Source: Komarekiella atlantica HA4396-MV6 (lineage in GTDB: Bacteria > Cyanobacteriota > Cyanobacteriia > Cyanobacteriales > Nostocaceae). From it: DNA of 64,000 bases. The stretch covers positions 1 through 64,000 of the forward strand of contig JAHHHK010000030.1 of the NCBI GenBank assembly GCA_019359395.1, in the 5' to 3' direction. Under the pieces are notes generated by a model. It did not search any database and was not told where the DNA came from. It was given only the letters and a program-made list of their open reading frames with translations. The translations under genes and the position numbers were made by a program. This document shows positions 46,076 through 53,559 of this stretch, piece by piece; within the stretch, counting starts at the first letter, position 1; every line of letters starts with the position of its first letter.

Positions 46076-46369
46076 TCAACCGTTTTTCTCACTAAATGGC
46101 AACTCCGCATTAATCGCGTCAATTTCGTGCTGCTCCAGTTGGTTCACTTCATGAATGTAAGGGCGTAAAATTTCTCTAAACGACTATTGTAAAAGCGATG
46201 CAGACAATTGAGCACAGTGAGGAAACCGCGCCGTTTTTTGTGGCGTCCACCTGCACTAGGGTCAAAACGTTCGATGTTGTTAGCGATCGCCCACTCAATC
46301 GGTGCATAATAACAAGCATCAAAATGCACGCAATCTATTTCTTGAAAACTATCCCAATAGCTATACTTA
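46076..46369 (-). pseudogene. C-terminal remnant of a GNAT-type (COG3146/DUF482) acyltransferase
   Basis: On the minus strand the fragment reads KYSYWDSFQEIDCVHFDACY, YAPIEWAIANNIERFDPSAG and GRHKKRRGF, the C-terminal hallmark of this peptidoglycan-type N-acyltransferase family. A frameshift near AAATTTTACG moves the reading frame, and the tail IHEVNQLEQHEIDAINAELP follows to a TGA at 46076-46078. The N-terminal three quarters are missing upstream of about 46369. The gene is clearly dead. Similar intact genes are widespread in Nostoc. Confidence 0.85.
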
Positions 46370-46943
46370 GAGGTTTAAATTATCATTTAAGTATTTTTAT
46401 ACAACTGCCTAAGTAAGATTAAATTGGAGACGCTTATTTTATCTAACTTTTAAGCAAGCCATAAAATATTTATTGTATTTATATTTTAAAGATTTGATTA
46501 ATCTTAGTAAAAATTATTGATCATATTTACTGAAGATGTAAGAATAATCACTGATTTGTCTATAAAAATTGTGCCAAGCATCGATAATCTTTCGCAGTTA
46601 AAAAGCAAAAAGATAATTGACAAAACGACCGTTAAAAGTTAGAGGTTTAGCCAGTAGATAAATTTAAGCATTAGACAAAAAGACACTTTATTACTCACGC
46701 TACTTGTTGAGAAATCATTTTTGTGCTTACTCTGCATTAAATTTTTCGCTTCTTGATTGGTTTTTATCCTTCATCTAAACTTAGTCATTTTTACCACTGC
46801 CTTTCTGAAGGGGATAGGCTGACTGACTACCTGTATTAGGTGGTTTTACTTATGATTTTTGCAGTAATGTACTAGTGTTAAGCATTTAGCTAGTCTACTA
46901 GAAACCTTGGTCTTCTTGCATGAGTTAGTTTAATTATATTTAC
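46370..46943. other. A+T-rich gap upstream of the cyanoexosortase gene
   Basis: No gene is seen on either strand. The segment ends with the exosortase promoter region, which includes ACTACCTGTATTAGGTGGTTTTAC near 46828 (inverse halves ACTACCTG and TTAGGTGGT). No PEP-CTERM substrate gene could be found here. Confidence 0.35.
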
Positions 46944-47807
46944 ATGAAAACTACCACTTTAACCCCAGTTAAAACGCTAAAGAATAGCCAAATCTGGTTA
47001 TTAGGAATAGGAGCAGGCTTAATCGCGATTATCCTGACTCTAACTCAAAGAACTGGAGATTTTTCTCATCTAGGAATGAGTGTGCTGTTTTACTTTGCTG
47101 TAGCCTCTCTACTAGGAGAAAAACGCCACAATTTAAATTTAGAAAGTGGATTGCTTTCTAGCTTTTTAGGTATATTGTTGATTGCTGGTGTACTTTGGCA
47201 AAGTGCATCTTTGACTGGTAGCAAGTTACTTCCAGTTTTTACTCACATCGCACCGTTTGTCTCTGCTATTGGTCTTGCCTTGCTTGCTTCTGGAGCGAAA
47301 GGATTAAAGCAATATTGGCAAGAAATAACTATCTTATTTTTTCTCGGAGTTCCAAAGATAGTACTAACATCTTTGACTGATATTTCGCCTATAACTGCAA
47401 AATTTTCTGCTTTTTTACTTTGGTATTCAGGCTTTGAAGTATCTCTTCAACAAGGAATTTTTATCAGAGTACCACCAGGAAGCATCAAGGTTTATTCTGG
47501 TTGTTCTGGGGTAGAATTGATGAGCCATTTGTTAGGATTAGCTGTAATTGCTTTGCTGATGTTTCCCATAGAACGCAAAAAGAAAATTCTTGTGCCAATA
47601 GTGGCCCTTACCATAGCATTTGTTGTCAATGGTATACGCGTTGCTCTCCTAGCTGTTGTAGTGACACAACAGCAAGCATTTGACTACTGGCATGAAGGTG
47701 ATGGTTCACGATTATTTGGGATGATTGCAGTGCTAATTCTAGGGTTATTTTACTATTTACTACTTCGGCAAGAGGAAGGCAAAAATCAGGGCAATCTGGA
47801 GTCTTAA
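46944..47807 (+). CDS. crtA: Cyanoexosortase A
   Basis: The 287-residue protein has eight or so membrane helices and the exosortase/archaeosortase catalytic set: Cys in KVYSGCSGVELMSHLLGL, Arg in VNGIRVALLAVVV, and His in DYWHEGDGSRLFG. Such transpeptidase-like enzymes are thought to cut PEP-CTERM proteins and attach them to an envelope polysaccharide or lipid. A truncated associated protein and an HpsJ-like gene follow, the usual cyanoexosortase A neighbourhood, linked with hormogonium polysaccharide and motility in Nostoc punctiforme. No PEP-CTERM substrate is in the window. Confidence 0.9.
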   Translation: MKTTTLTPVKTLKNSQIWLLGIGAGLIAIILTLTQRTGDFSHLGMSVLFYFAVASLLGEKRHNLNLESGLLSSFLGILLIAGVLWQSASLTGSKLLPVFTHIAPFVSAIGLALLASGAKGLKQYWQEITILFFLGVPKIVLTSLTDISPITAKFSAFLLWYSGFEVSLQQGIFIRVPPGSIKVYSGCSGVELMSHLLGLAVIALLMFPIERKKKILVPIVALTIAFVVNGIRVALLAVVVTQQQAFDYWHEGDGSRLFGMIAVLILGLFYYLLLRQEEGKNQGNLES

Positions 47808-47812
47808 AGGCG

Positions 47813-48025
47813 ATGGCTCAATGGAAACAATTACGGATTTTACTTTTAGCTTTAACTCTTGGTAGTGTGCTATTGGTTTTCATGAAGGTATTTCTAACGA
47901 AAACTACAGACAAACCCAAACCAGAAGAATCTAGAGTTAAGGCTAATATTATTTCGCTTTTCAAAGACCACCAACCCCCAGTCAATAGCATACCCATACC
48001 CTTTTTGGTCAACTCTCTTCTTTGA
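47813..48025 (+). CDS. Short cyanoexosortase A system-associated protein, probably truncated
   Basis: This 70-residue frame starts MAQWKQLRILLLALTLGSVL, 5 bp after the exosortase stop. The N-terminal 45 residues (W-x2-LRILLLALT, a membrane helix, then a polar stretch) resemble the start of the proteins that normally follow cyanoexosortase A, which are typically about 200 residues. After ESRVKANIISLF the sequence loses this character and stops at 48023-48025. The periplasmic beta-rich domain is missing, so it is probably a truncated or degraded copy. Confidence 0.55.
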   Translation: MAQWKQLRILLLALTLGSVLLVFMKVFLTKTTDKPKPEESRVKANIISLFKDHQPPVNSIPIPFLVNSLL

Positions 48026-48208
48026 AAGTAGATATTAGGCGATCGCAGACTATGGGGAAGTCGTATGTATAATACTTTTATTGCAAATTTGTATAATTGC
48101 AAATTGTCATAAAATGTCTATTCCTATTGAACTGAGTAGAGGTAATCCTGATTTTGGAAGTCTTGAATTCAGGCCAATCGCAATCTTTTTTCTATTTTAC
48201 TAAAAATC

Positions 48209-48931
48209 ATGACTAAATCAAATAGTGAAAAATTCATTCCTTTAGTACAAGAATTACAAGAGTTCGCGTTTAGCCAAATAGCATCAATCACTATTTTGCG
48301 AATACTAGGCTACGGGTTATTACTCTTAGCATTTTTTGACATCGTTGAGATGTTTGTTCCGCCAAACTTTATGAATCCTGCTTGGGAATTTCAAACTTTT
48401 GGGGCGTTAGTTGAACGAGTCCCTGTACCTTTAATTGGTTTGGTGTTCGTGTTTTATGGAGAGCTACATTCACGAGCTAAATGGGAATTCTTGATTGTAA
48501 AGCTTTTATCTTGGCTAACATTATTGTTGGCGGTATTTTTCTTCTTACTAATTCCTTTGGGAATTGGTAATACAGTCCGTCTGAGTAATCAAAGCGCTGC
48601 TCAAATTAGCAACGTATCTAAACAACAATTATCTCAGGCTGAACAGGTAGAAAAACGATTGAGCACAGCTACACCTCAACAGATAGATAGTTTTTTGAAG
48701 AGTCAAGGTCGTTCATTAGAGGGCAAAAGTCCTGAAGAAGTAAAAAGCCAAATCTTGTCAGAAGTCGCTAAAGCTAAGACACAAATCAAAAATCAAGCTC
48801 AATCTACTCAGTCTTCTCAGAGGCTAAACTTACTCAAGAATTCTGTTAAATGGAACCTCGGAGCTTTGGTTTCTGGGGCTTTGTTTTTTAGTATTTGGAA
48901 AGCAACTAAATGGGCAAGAATGAGTAGGTAG
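48209..48931 (+). CDS. HpsJ-like protein, cyanoexosortase A-associated
   Basis: The 240-residue protein has two paired membrane segments in the first half (ILRILGYGLLLLAFFDIVEM and LLSWLTLLLAVFFFLLIPLG, with VPVPLIGLVFVFYGELHSRA between), then a long charged coiled-coil-like stretch (SKQQLSQAEQVEKRL...). A last membrane helix lies near 218-235 (GALVSGALFFSIWK). HpsJ-type proteins are found beside cyanoexosortase and hormogonium polysaccharide genes, and in Nostoc punctiforme hps genes are needed for hormogonium motility. Its own biochemical role is unknown. Confidence 0.8.
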   Translation: MTKSNSEKFIPLVQELQEFAFSQIASITILRILGYGLLLLAFFDIVEMFVPPNFMNPAWEFQTFGALVERVPVPLIGLVFVFYGELHSRAKWEFLIVKLLSWLTLLLAVFFFLLIPLGIGNTVRLSNQSAAQISNVSKQQLSQAEQVEKRLSTATPQQIDSFLKSQGRSLEGKSPEEVKSQILSEVAKAKTQIKNQAQSTQSSQRLNLLKNSVKWNLGALVSGALFFSIWKATKWARMSR

Positions 48932-49094
48932 CATAGAAAGCAATACGCTTGATGTTAGAGCCAAAAATTTTAAAGTTAGTAGGTTGCATTTGGCAGGCAA
49001 AGACTCAACACCAAACGTTAATAATTGTTGGGTTTCGTTTCTCAAACGCCACTTCCTACCCTGCGGGAACGCTAAAAGCGAACAAGTAAAAAAA

Positions 49095-49117
49095 GGTGGG
49101 CAATTTATTTGCCCACC
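49095..49117. terminator. Bidirectional terminator-like hairpin between hpsJ-like and rpe
   Basis: GGTGGGCAA pairs with TTGCCCACC around a TTTAT loop, preceded by an A run and followed by TACTTTTATTTA, so it could end transcripts from both sides. It belongs to the same GGTGGGCA repeat family as 14534 and 56783. Confidence 0.65.
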
Positions 49118-49154
49118 CTACTTTTATTTATAGTGTTTGTTTACAAAAATAGGA

Positions 49155-49862
49155 TTAAACTGTTGCCAGTTCTGGACTAGGACGCTTGCTGTTGCGAATA
49201 GCTGTAATCGCTTCACCATAGTCCTTAGCATTAAACACAGCCGAACCAGCAACAATTGCATTGGCTCCTGCTTCCAAAACTTGCCAGGTATTATTTGCCT
49301 TGAGTCCGCCATCTACTTCAATCCAGGGGTCAAGACCGCGTTCATCGCACATCTGACGCAGCTGACGGATTTTGGGTAACACAGATGGAATAAAGCTTTG
49401 ACCGCCAAAGCCGGGGTTGACGCTCATAATCAACACTAAATCGCACAGTTCCAAAACGTATTCAATGAGCTCTAGAGGAGTACCAGGGTTAAGTACAACG
49501 CCTGCTTTCTTACCAAACTCTTTGATTTGCCCTAGGGTACGGTGCAAGTGAGGCGAAGCGTTATGCTCGCAATGTACGGAGATAATATCAGCGCCAGCCT
49601 TAGCAAAGCCTTCAACATACTTTTCTGGTTCCACAATCATCAAGTGGACATCCAGTGGCTTGGTCGTAACTGGACGAATTGCCTCCACAACCAGAGGGCC
49701 TATTGTAATATTAGGTACAAAACGACCGTCCATTACATCAACGTGAATCCAATCTGCTCCAGCTGCGTCTATAGCGCGGACTTCATCCCCCAGACGACTA
49801 AAATCGGCTGATAGGATAGATGGAGCAATCACAATGGGCTTTTTAGATAGGTTTTGGGTCAT
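49155..49862 (-). CDS. rpe: Ribulose-phosphate 3-epimerase
   Basis: The start is taken at the ATG complementary to 49860-49862 ([20 protein letters not shown]); a longer frame adds 19 residues without family character. The 235-residue TIM barrel has [36 protein letters not shown] with the metal His/Asp, [23 protein letters not shown] and [10 protein letters not shown]. It interconverts ribulose 5-phosphate and xylulose 5-phosphate, serving both the Calvin cycle and the oxidative pentose phosphate pathway. It is convergent with the HpsJ-like gene across the hairpin at 49095. Confidence 0.97.
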   Translation of the reverse strand: MTQNLSKKPIVIAPSILSADFSRLGDEVRAIDAAGADWIHVDVMDGRFVPNITIGPLVVEAIRPVTTKPLDVHLMIVEPEKYVEGFAKAGADIISVHCEHNASPHLHRTLGQIKEFGKKAGVVLNPGTPLELIEYVLELCDLVLIMSVNPGFGGQSFIPSVLPKIRQLRQMCDERGLDPWIEVDGGLKANNTWQVLEAGANAIVAGSAVFNAKDYGEAITAIRNSKRPSPELATV

Positions 49863-50001
49863 GGCTGGTGGGTTTTCAAGCGTCCTCGTCTGTAAGCATT
49901 GTAACAACATATTGAGCAAGTGCTCATAGCTTTGATCCCGCCTTTTTTATGGATAGGGGGATAGGGGCAGAGGGGCGGAGGAATAAATACTGACCTTGAC
50001 C

Positions 50002-50110
50002 CTTGTACAGACGCGATTAATCGCGTCTCTACTCTTGACCCTTGTACAGACGCGATTAATCGCGTCTCTACTCTTGACTCTTGTACAGACGCAATTAATC
50101 GCGTCTCTCC
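50002..50110 (-). repeat. Three tandem copies of a 39-bp palindromic repeat (reverse orientation)
   Basis: AGACGCGATTAATCGCGTCT occurs at 50009-50028 and 50049-50068, and with one change (AGACGCAATT) at 50088-50107. Each copy is joined by CTCTTGAC and CTTGTAC spacers. It is the same unit as at 25205-25290, inverted. It lies between rpe and the subtilase gene. Confidence 0.85.
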
Positions 50111-50130
50111 TGACAAATGACAAATGACAA

Positions 50131-51729
50131 ATGACTATGACTAAAAAATTAACCTGGATAATTTGGGGATTAAGTGCTTCCTGTGTGAGTGTGCCGGTAC
50201 TGGCTTCAGCTTTAAAATCTCCTCTGGGAACCAATGGGATTGATGCTTTGAAGTTACACCAACCTCCTTATAATTTAATCGGTCGCAAGATTGCTATTGG
50301 TCAGGTAGAAATTGGGCGTCCGGGAATGTTTGGCTGGGATAAAGCCGTGTCTAAAAATCGCGCTATATCTTTAGCAGCGGTGTTCTCACGCAATGGGCCA
50401 GCTAAGTCAAATAGTGGTGTTGACCCCCATGCATACAATGTTGCTGGTGTGATGGTAAGTCAAGACAAAGCTTTGCCAGGGGTTGCACCAGGAGCGCGAT
50501 TGTATTCGTCTGCCGTGGGTTCGACTAAAAACATGGGTCAACCAGAAGAGTGCTTATCGGCGCAGCATATAGCTCTACAAAATAGCGGTGATGTCCGGGC
50601 GATTAATTTCAGTTTTGGTGAACCCTTGAATCGTGACCCACGACCGGAGGCTAGTTTGGATGGCAAAGCTTTACTAACGTTATGTGTTGATTGGTCTAGT
50701 CGCGTTCATGATGTCTTATATGCGATCGCTGGCAACCAAGGTAAAGGGGGTATTCCCATCCCTACGGATAATTTTAATGGAATGAACGTGGCTTTTTCAT
50801 CCCGCAGAGGAGGGGTTTTTAATAAAGTAGACGTTTCCAATTTGGCGGGTATTAACCAAGGTGCAAGCGGTCGTTTAGCTGGAAAAGAATTTAATCTTGA
50901 TGGGCGGCGTGCTGTCAGTTTAGTTGCACCTGGCAATAACATTTCTTTGCTCAATCCCGATGGTAAATTGAACAAGGTAACAGGTACGAGTTTTGCAGCG
51001 CCTCAAGTTACGGCTACTGTTGCTTTATTGCAAGAACTTAGTGATAGACAAATCCGTGCAAAACAATCTAACTGGAGCATTGATGCTCGGCGTCATCAAG
51101 TTATGAAAGCTATATTGCTAAATTCAGCAGACAAGATTCAAGATATCGGCGATGGCTTACGACTGGGAATGACTCGGACAATAATTGATAAACAAAATCA
51201 AGACTGGCTAGATTCTGATGCTTACAAAGATCCCAAAATTCCTTTGAATGCCCAAATGGGAGCGGGTCATTTGAATGTATTCCGTGCTTATCAGCAGCTT
51301 AGCGGTGGTCAATGGCAACCATCAGCTGCGGTTCCTCCCATTGGTTGGAATTATCGCACAGTCGATGTTGGGGCATCTGCTGATTATATGTTAGCCAAAC
51401 CTTTAAAGCAGGGGAGTTTTATTTCTATTAGCTTGAGTTGGGATCGTTTGGTGGAACTGAATGATCGTAACAAAAACCAGCAGTTTGATGTAGGAGAGAA
51501 TTTTCGCGATCGCGGTTTGAATAATCTCGACCTATATTTAGTAAAAGCTGACGCTAAAAATACTGATGCTGGTGTGATTTGCTCATCAATTAGCCCAATC
51601 GATAGCGTAGAACATATTTTTTGTCCCGTTCCTGCAACTGGTAACTATAAAATCCGCGTCCATTTTCGCCAAAAGCTTAACGAGGCGACTCAACCTTATG
51701 CTTTAGCTTGGTGGAGCGTACCTGATTAA
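50131..51729 (+). CDS. S8 (subtilase-like) serine peptidase with altered catalytic triad
   Basis: The 532-residue protein has a signal peptide (MTMTKKLTWIIWGLSASCVS, to about residue 26). The S8 domain keeps His100 in DPHAYNVAGVM (HGTHVAG in classical members), oxyanion Asn202 in AIAGNQG and the nucleophile Ser287 in TGTSFAAPQVTATVALL. The usual Asp site reads IAIGQVEIGRPG, with Glu60 in its place. A C-terminal beta-rich domain follows from about 400 (DLYLVKADAKN). It would be exported and may be a weak peptidase or a pseudo-enzyme. It stands alone. Confidence 0.85.
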   Translation: MTMTKKLTWIIWGLSASCVSVPVLASALKSPLGTNGIDALKLHQPPYNLIGRKIAIGQVEIGRPGMFGWDKAVSKNRAISLAAVFSRNGPAKSNSGVDPHAYNVAGVMVSQDKALPGVAPGARLYSSAVGSTKNMGQPEECLSAQHIALQNSGDVRAINFSFGEPLNRDPRPEASLDGKALLTLCVDWSSRVHDVLYAIAGNQGKGGIPIPTDNFNGMNVAFSSRRGGVFNKVDVSNLAGINQGASGRLAGKEFNLDGRRAVSLVAPGNNISLLNPDGKLNKVTGTSFAAPQVTATVALLQELSDRQIRAKQSNWSIDARRHQVMKAILLNSADKIQDIGDGLRLGMTRTIIDKQNQDWLDSDAYKDPKIPLNAQMGAGHLNVFRAYQQLSGGQWQPSAAVPPIGWNYRTVDVGASADYMLAKPLKQGSFISISLSWDRLVELNDRNKNQQFDVGENFRDRGLNNLDLYLVKADAKNTDAGVICSSISPIDSVEHIFCPVPATGNYKIRVHFRQKLNEATQPYALAWWSVPD

Positions 51730-51998
51730 ATAATTCGTAATTCGCTCTGGAGCTACGTCCCACTGCGCTCTAAGCGTAGCTATGCCGGAGGCTTTACGTA
51801 ATTCGTAATTTAAAGCCATAATTGCGAATTATTTTGACATTTCTTTGTCATAACTACCTAATAAACTACAAGAAAGGTAACGTTATTTTAAATTTAGTTA
51901 CGTAATTGACCGTTGATGGTTGACAATTGACGGCTTACTTGTTCGCTGTCAACCATTAACGATTAATCCTTAACCTTCAGTAGCCACCGTCAACTACT

Positions 51999-53351
51999 AT
52001 GGATACTTCTGAAGATCAAGCTTCAATCGTTGAAACCCAGTCAGATAGTTCTGCGCCTTCTGAGTTAGCATCAACTCGTTCTCGCAAACCCTGGTTCTGG
52101 AGATTGCTGATCCTATTTCTGGCAACTGGTAGCATTATCCTTTGGCGAATGCTGGCTCCTGGTGGTACACCACGTACCTCTGTTGCACAACAGCAGAAAG
52201 CACCAGCCCCAAAGGCGATTGAAACGATCGCCTTAGCAACTGGAAGTGCTACAAGAAAAGTCCAGCTTTTGGGACAGGTGGAAGCCAGTCAGCAGTCAAC
52301 GCTCCGCGCTCAAACGAATGGGATTGTTGAGAAAACTTTAGTGCAATCGGGCGATCGCATCAAGACAGGGATGACAATCGCTGTCCTGGACGACACTGAT
52401 CAGCAATTGGCGATCGCCCAAGCACGAGCACAGTTAGCACAGCAGCGTAGCAATTTGGCTCGTTTAGAAGTAGGTACTCGTCCAGAAATCCTTGCTCAGC
52501 GTCAAGCAACAGTCACATCTGCTAAGGCGCGAGAACTGGAAGCACGAGATAATCTGAAGCGCACCAGCGACCTTGTAAAAGAAGGCGCTTTGTCTCAAAG
52601 AGTACTCGTGGAAGCTCAAACACAATTAGATAGCATCCAAGGAGAACGCTTAGAAGCCGAGGCTGAATTTGCCGAAGCTAAAGCTGGGCCGATTCGAGAA
52701 GAAATCGCCGCTCAACGAGCAAACGTCGAAGCAGCCAAAGCCACTCTTGCTCAAGCAGAACTAGCACAACAGCGCACTGCAATTGTCGCATCCCAAGCGG
52801 GGGTAGTGCAGACTCGGCATATCAGTAATGGCGATTTGGTACAAAGTTCCAGTCAAATTGTCACCCTAGTAGCAGGCGATCGCTTCGACATTTTTCTGGA
52901 GTTACCTGAAGAATTAAGCAGTCAAGTTACTTCCGCTATGACAATTGATCTGACGGCTCGCGCTCTCCCGCAATGGAAACAACGTGCCAATATCACCGCC
53001 GTAGTTCCTTCGGCCGATGCGGCTTCCCGGCGTCAGCGCGTCCGCGTTCAAATTAATAATCCCCCGCCAGGATTGTTACCGGGAATGGCGATCGCCGGCA
53101 GCCTAAATATGCCCTCGAATCGATCTAGCTTTGTCGTATCACGAGATGCATTAACTAGACGCCAAAACCAGTGGCTTGTTTTTGCGGTTACTGATGCTAA
53201 AGCTAAACAAATTCCAGTAGAAATGGTTGCTGACATGGGTAAAAATGTCGCAATTTACCATCCCACTTTACGCACTGGTCAACGCATTGTGCTGCGTGGT
53301 GGTGATGGGTTGCAAGATGGTGCACCTGTGAAGATAGTTGATCGCATTTGA
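51999..53351 (+). CDS. RND efflux periplasmic adaptor (membrane fusion protein)
   Basis: The 450-residue protein has an N-terminal membrane anchor (about 33-50, FWRLLILFLATGSIILW). A lipoyl/barrel-sandwich half starts QLLGQVEASQQSTLRAQTNG, then comes a long alpha-hairpin rich in Ala/Glu/Gln (residues about 130-260, QARAQLAQQRSNLARLEVGT). The second lipoyl half (AGVVQTRHISNGDLVQ) and a beta-barrel and proximal domain follow. It bridges the RND pump to an outer-membrane channel. The pump gene follows at 53560 on the same strand. The adaptor-pump gap contains a strong hairpin at 53359. Confidence 0.94.
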   Translation: MDTSEDQASIVETQSDSSAPSELASTRSRKPWFWRLLILFLATGSIILWRMLAPGGTPRTSVAQQQKAPAPKAIETIALATGSATRKVQLLGQVEASQQSTLRAQTNGIVEKTLVQSGDRIKTGMTIAVLDDTDQQLAIAQARAQLAQQRSNLARLEVGTRPEILAQRQATVTSAKARELEARDNLKRTSDLVKEGALSQRVLVEAQTQLDSIQGERLEAEAEFAEAKAGPIREEIAAQRANVEAAKATLAQAELAQQRTAIVASQAGVVQTRHISNGDLVQSSSQIVTLVAGDRFDIFLELPEELSSQVTSAMTIDLTARALPQWKQRANITAVVPSADAASRRQRVRVQINNPPPGLLPGMAIAGSLNMPSNRSSFVVSRDALTRRQNQWLVFAVTDAKAKQIPVEMVADMGKNVAIYHPTLRTGQRIVLRGGDGLQDGAPVKIVDRI

Positions 53352-53358
53352 GTTAAAT

Positions 53359-53386
53359 CTCGTTTCCAGTAGAACCTGGAAACGAG
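53359..53386 (+). terminator. Perfect 11-bp-stem hairpin between adaptor and pump genes
   Basis: CTCGTTTCCAG pairs exactly with CTGGAAACGAG around TAGAAC, 8 bp after the adaptor stop codon. It lacks a U-tract, so it may be a processing or stability element rather than a terminator. The pump may have a separate level of expression as a result. Confidence 0.5.
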
Positions 53387-53480
53387 GCAATGGACTTCTT
53401 GCAGAAGATGGGTTAAGGGGAAGGGTCAAAGGCAAATATTCCTTTTTCCTTTCTCCTCTAACCCTTTCCTATATATTGCC

Positions 53481-53509
53481 GTAGAGACGTTGCATTGCAA
53501 CGTCTCTAC
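53481..53509. repeat. Palindromic GTAGAGACGTTGC repeat
   Basis: GTAGAGACGTTGCA meets its complement TGCAACGTCTCTAC to form a 29-bp near-perfect palindrome. A longer relative is at 57935-57976. These are common Nostoc intergenic elements. This one lies 50 bp before the RND pump start. Confidence 0.75.
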
Positions 53510-53559
53510 ATGGTCTATCTGTCACATTCTTTTTTTAAATTGGTATAACCCACAATATT

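Noticed and set aside
46144-46329. Separate 61-residue gene on the minus strand
   Set aside because: It is the frameshifted part of the acyltransferase remnant, not an independent gene.
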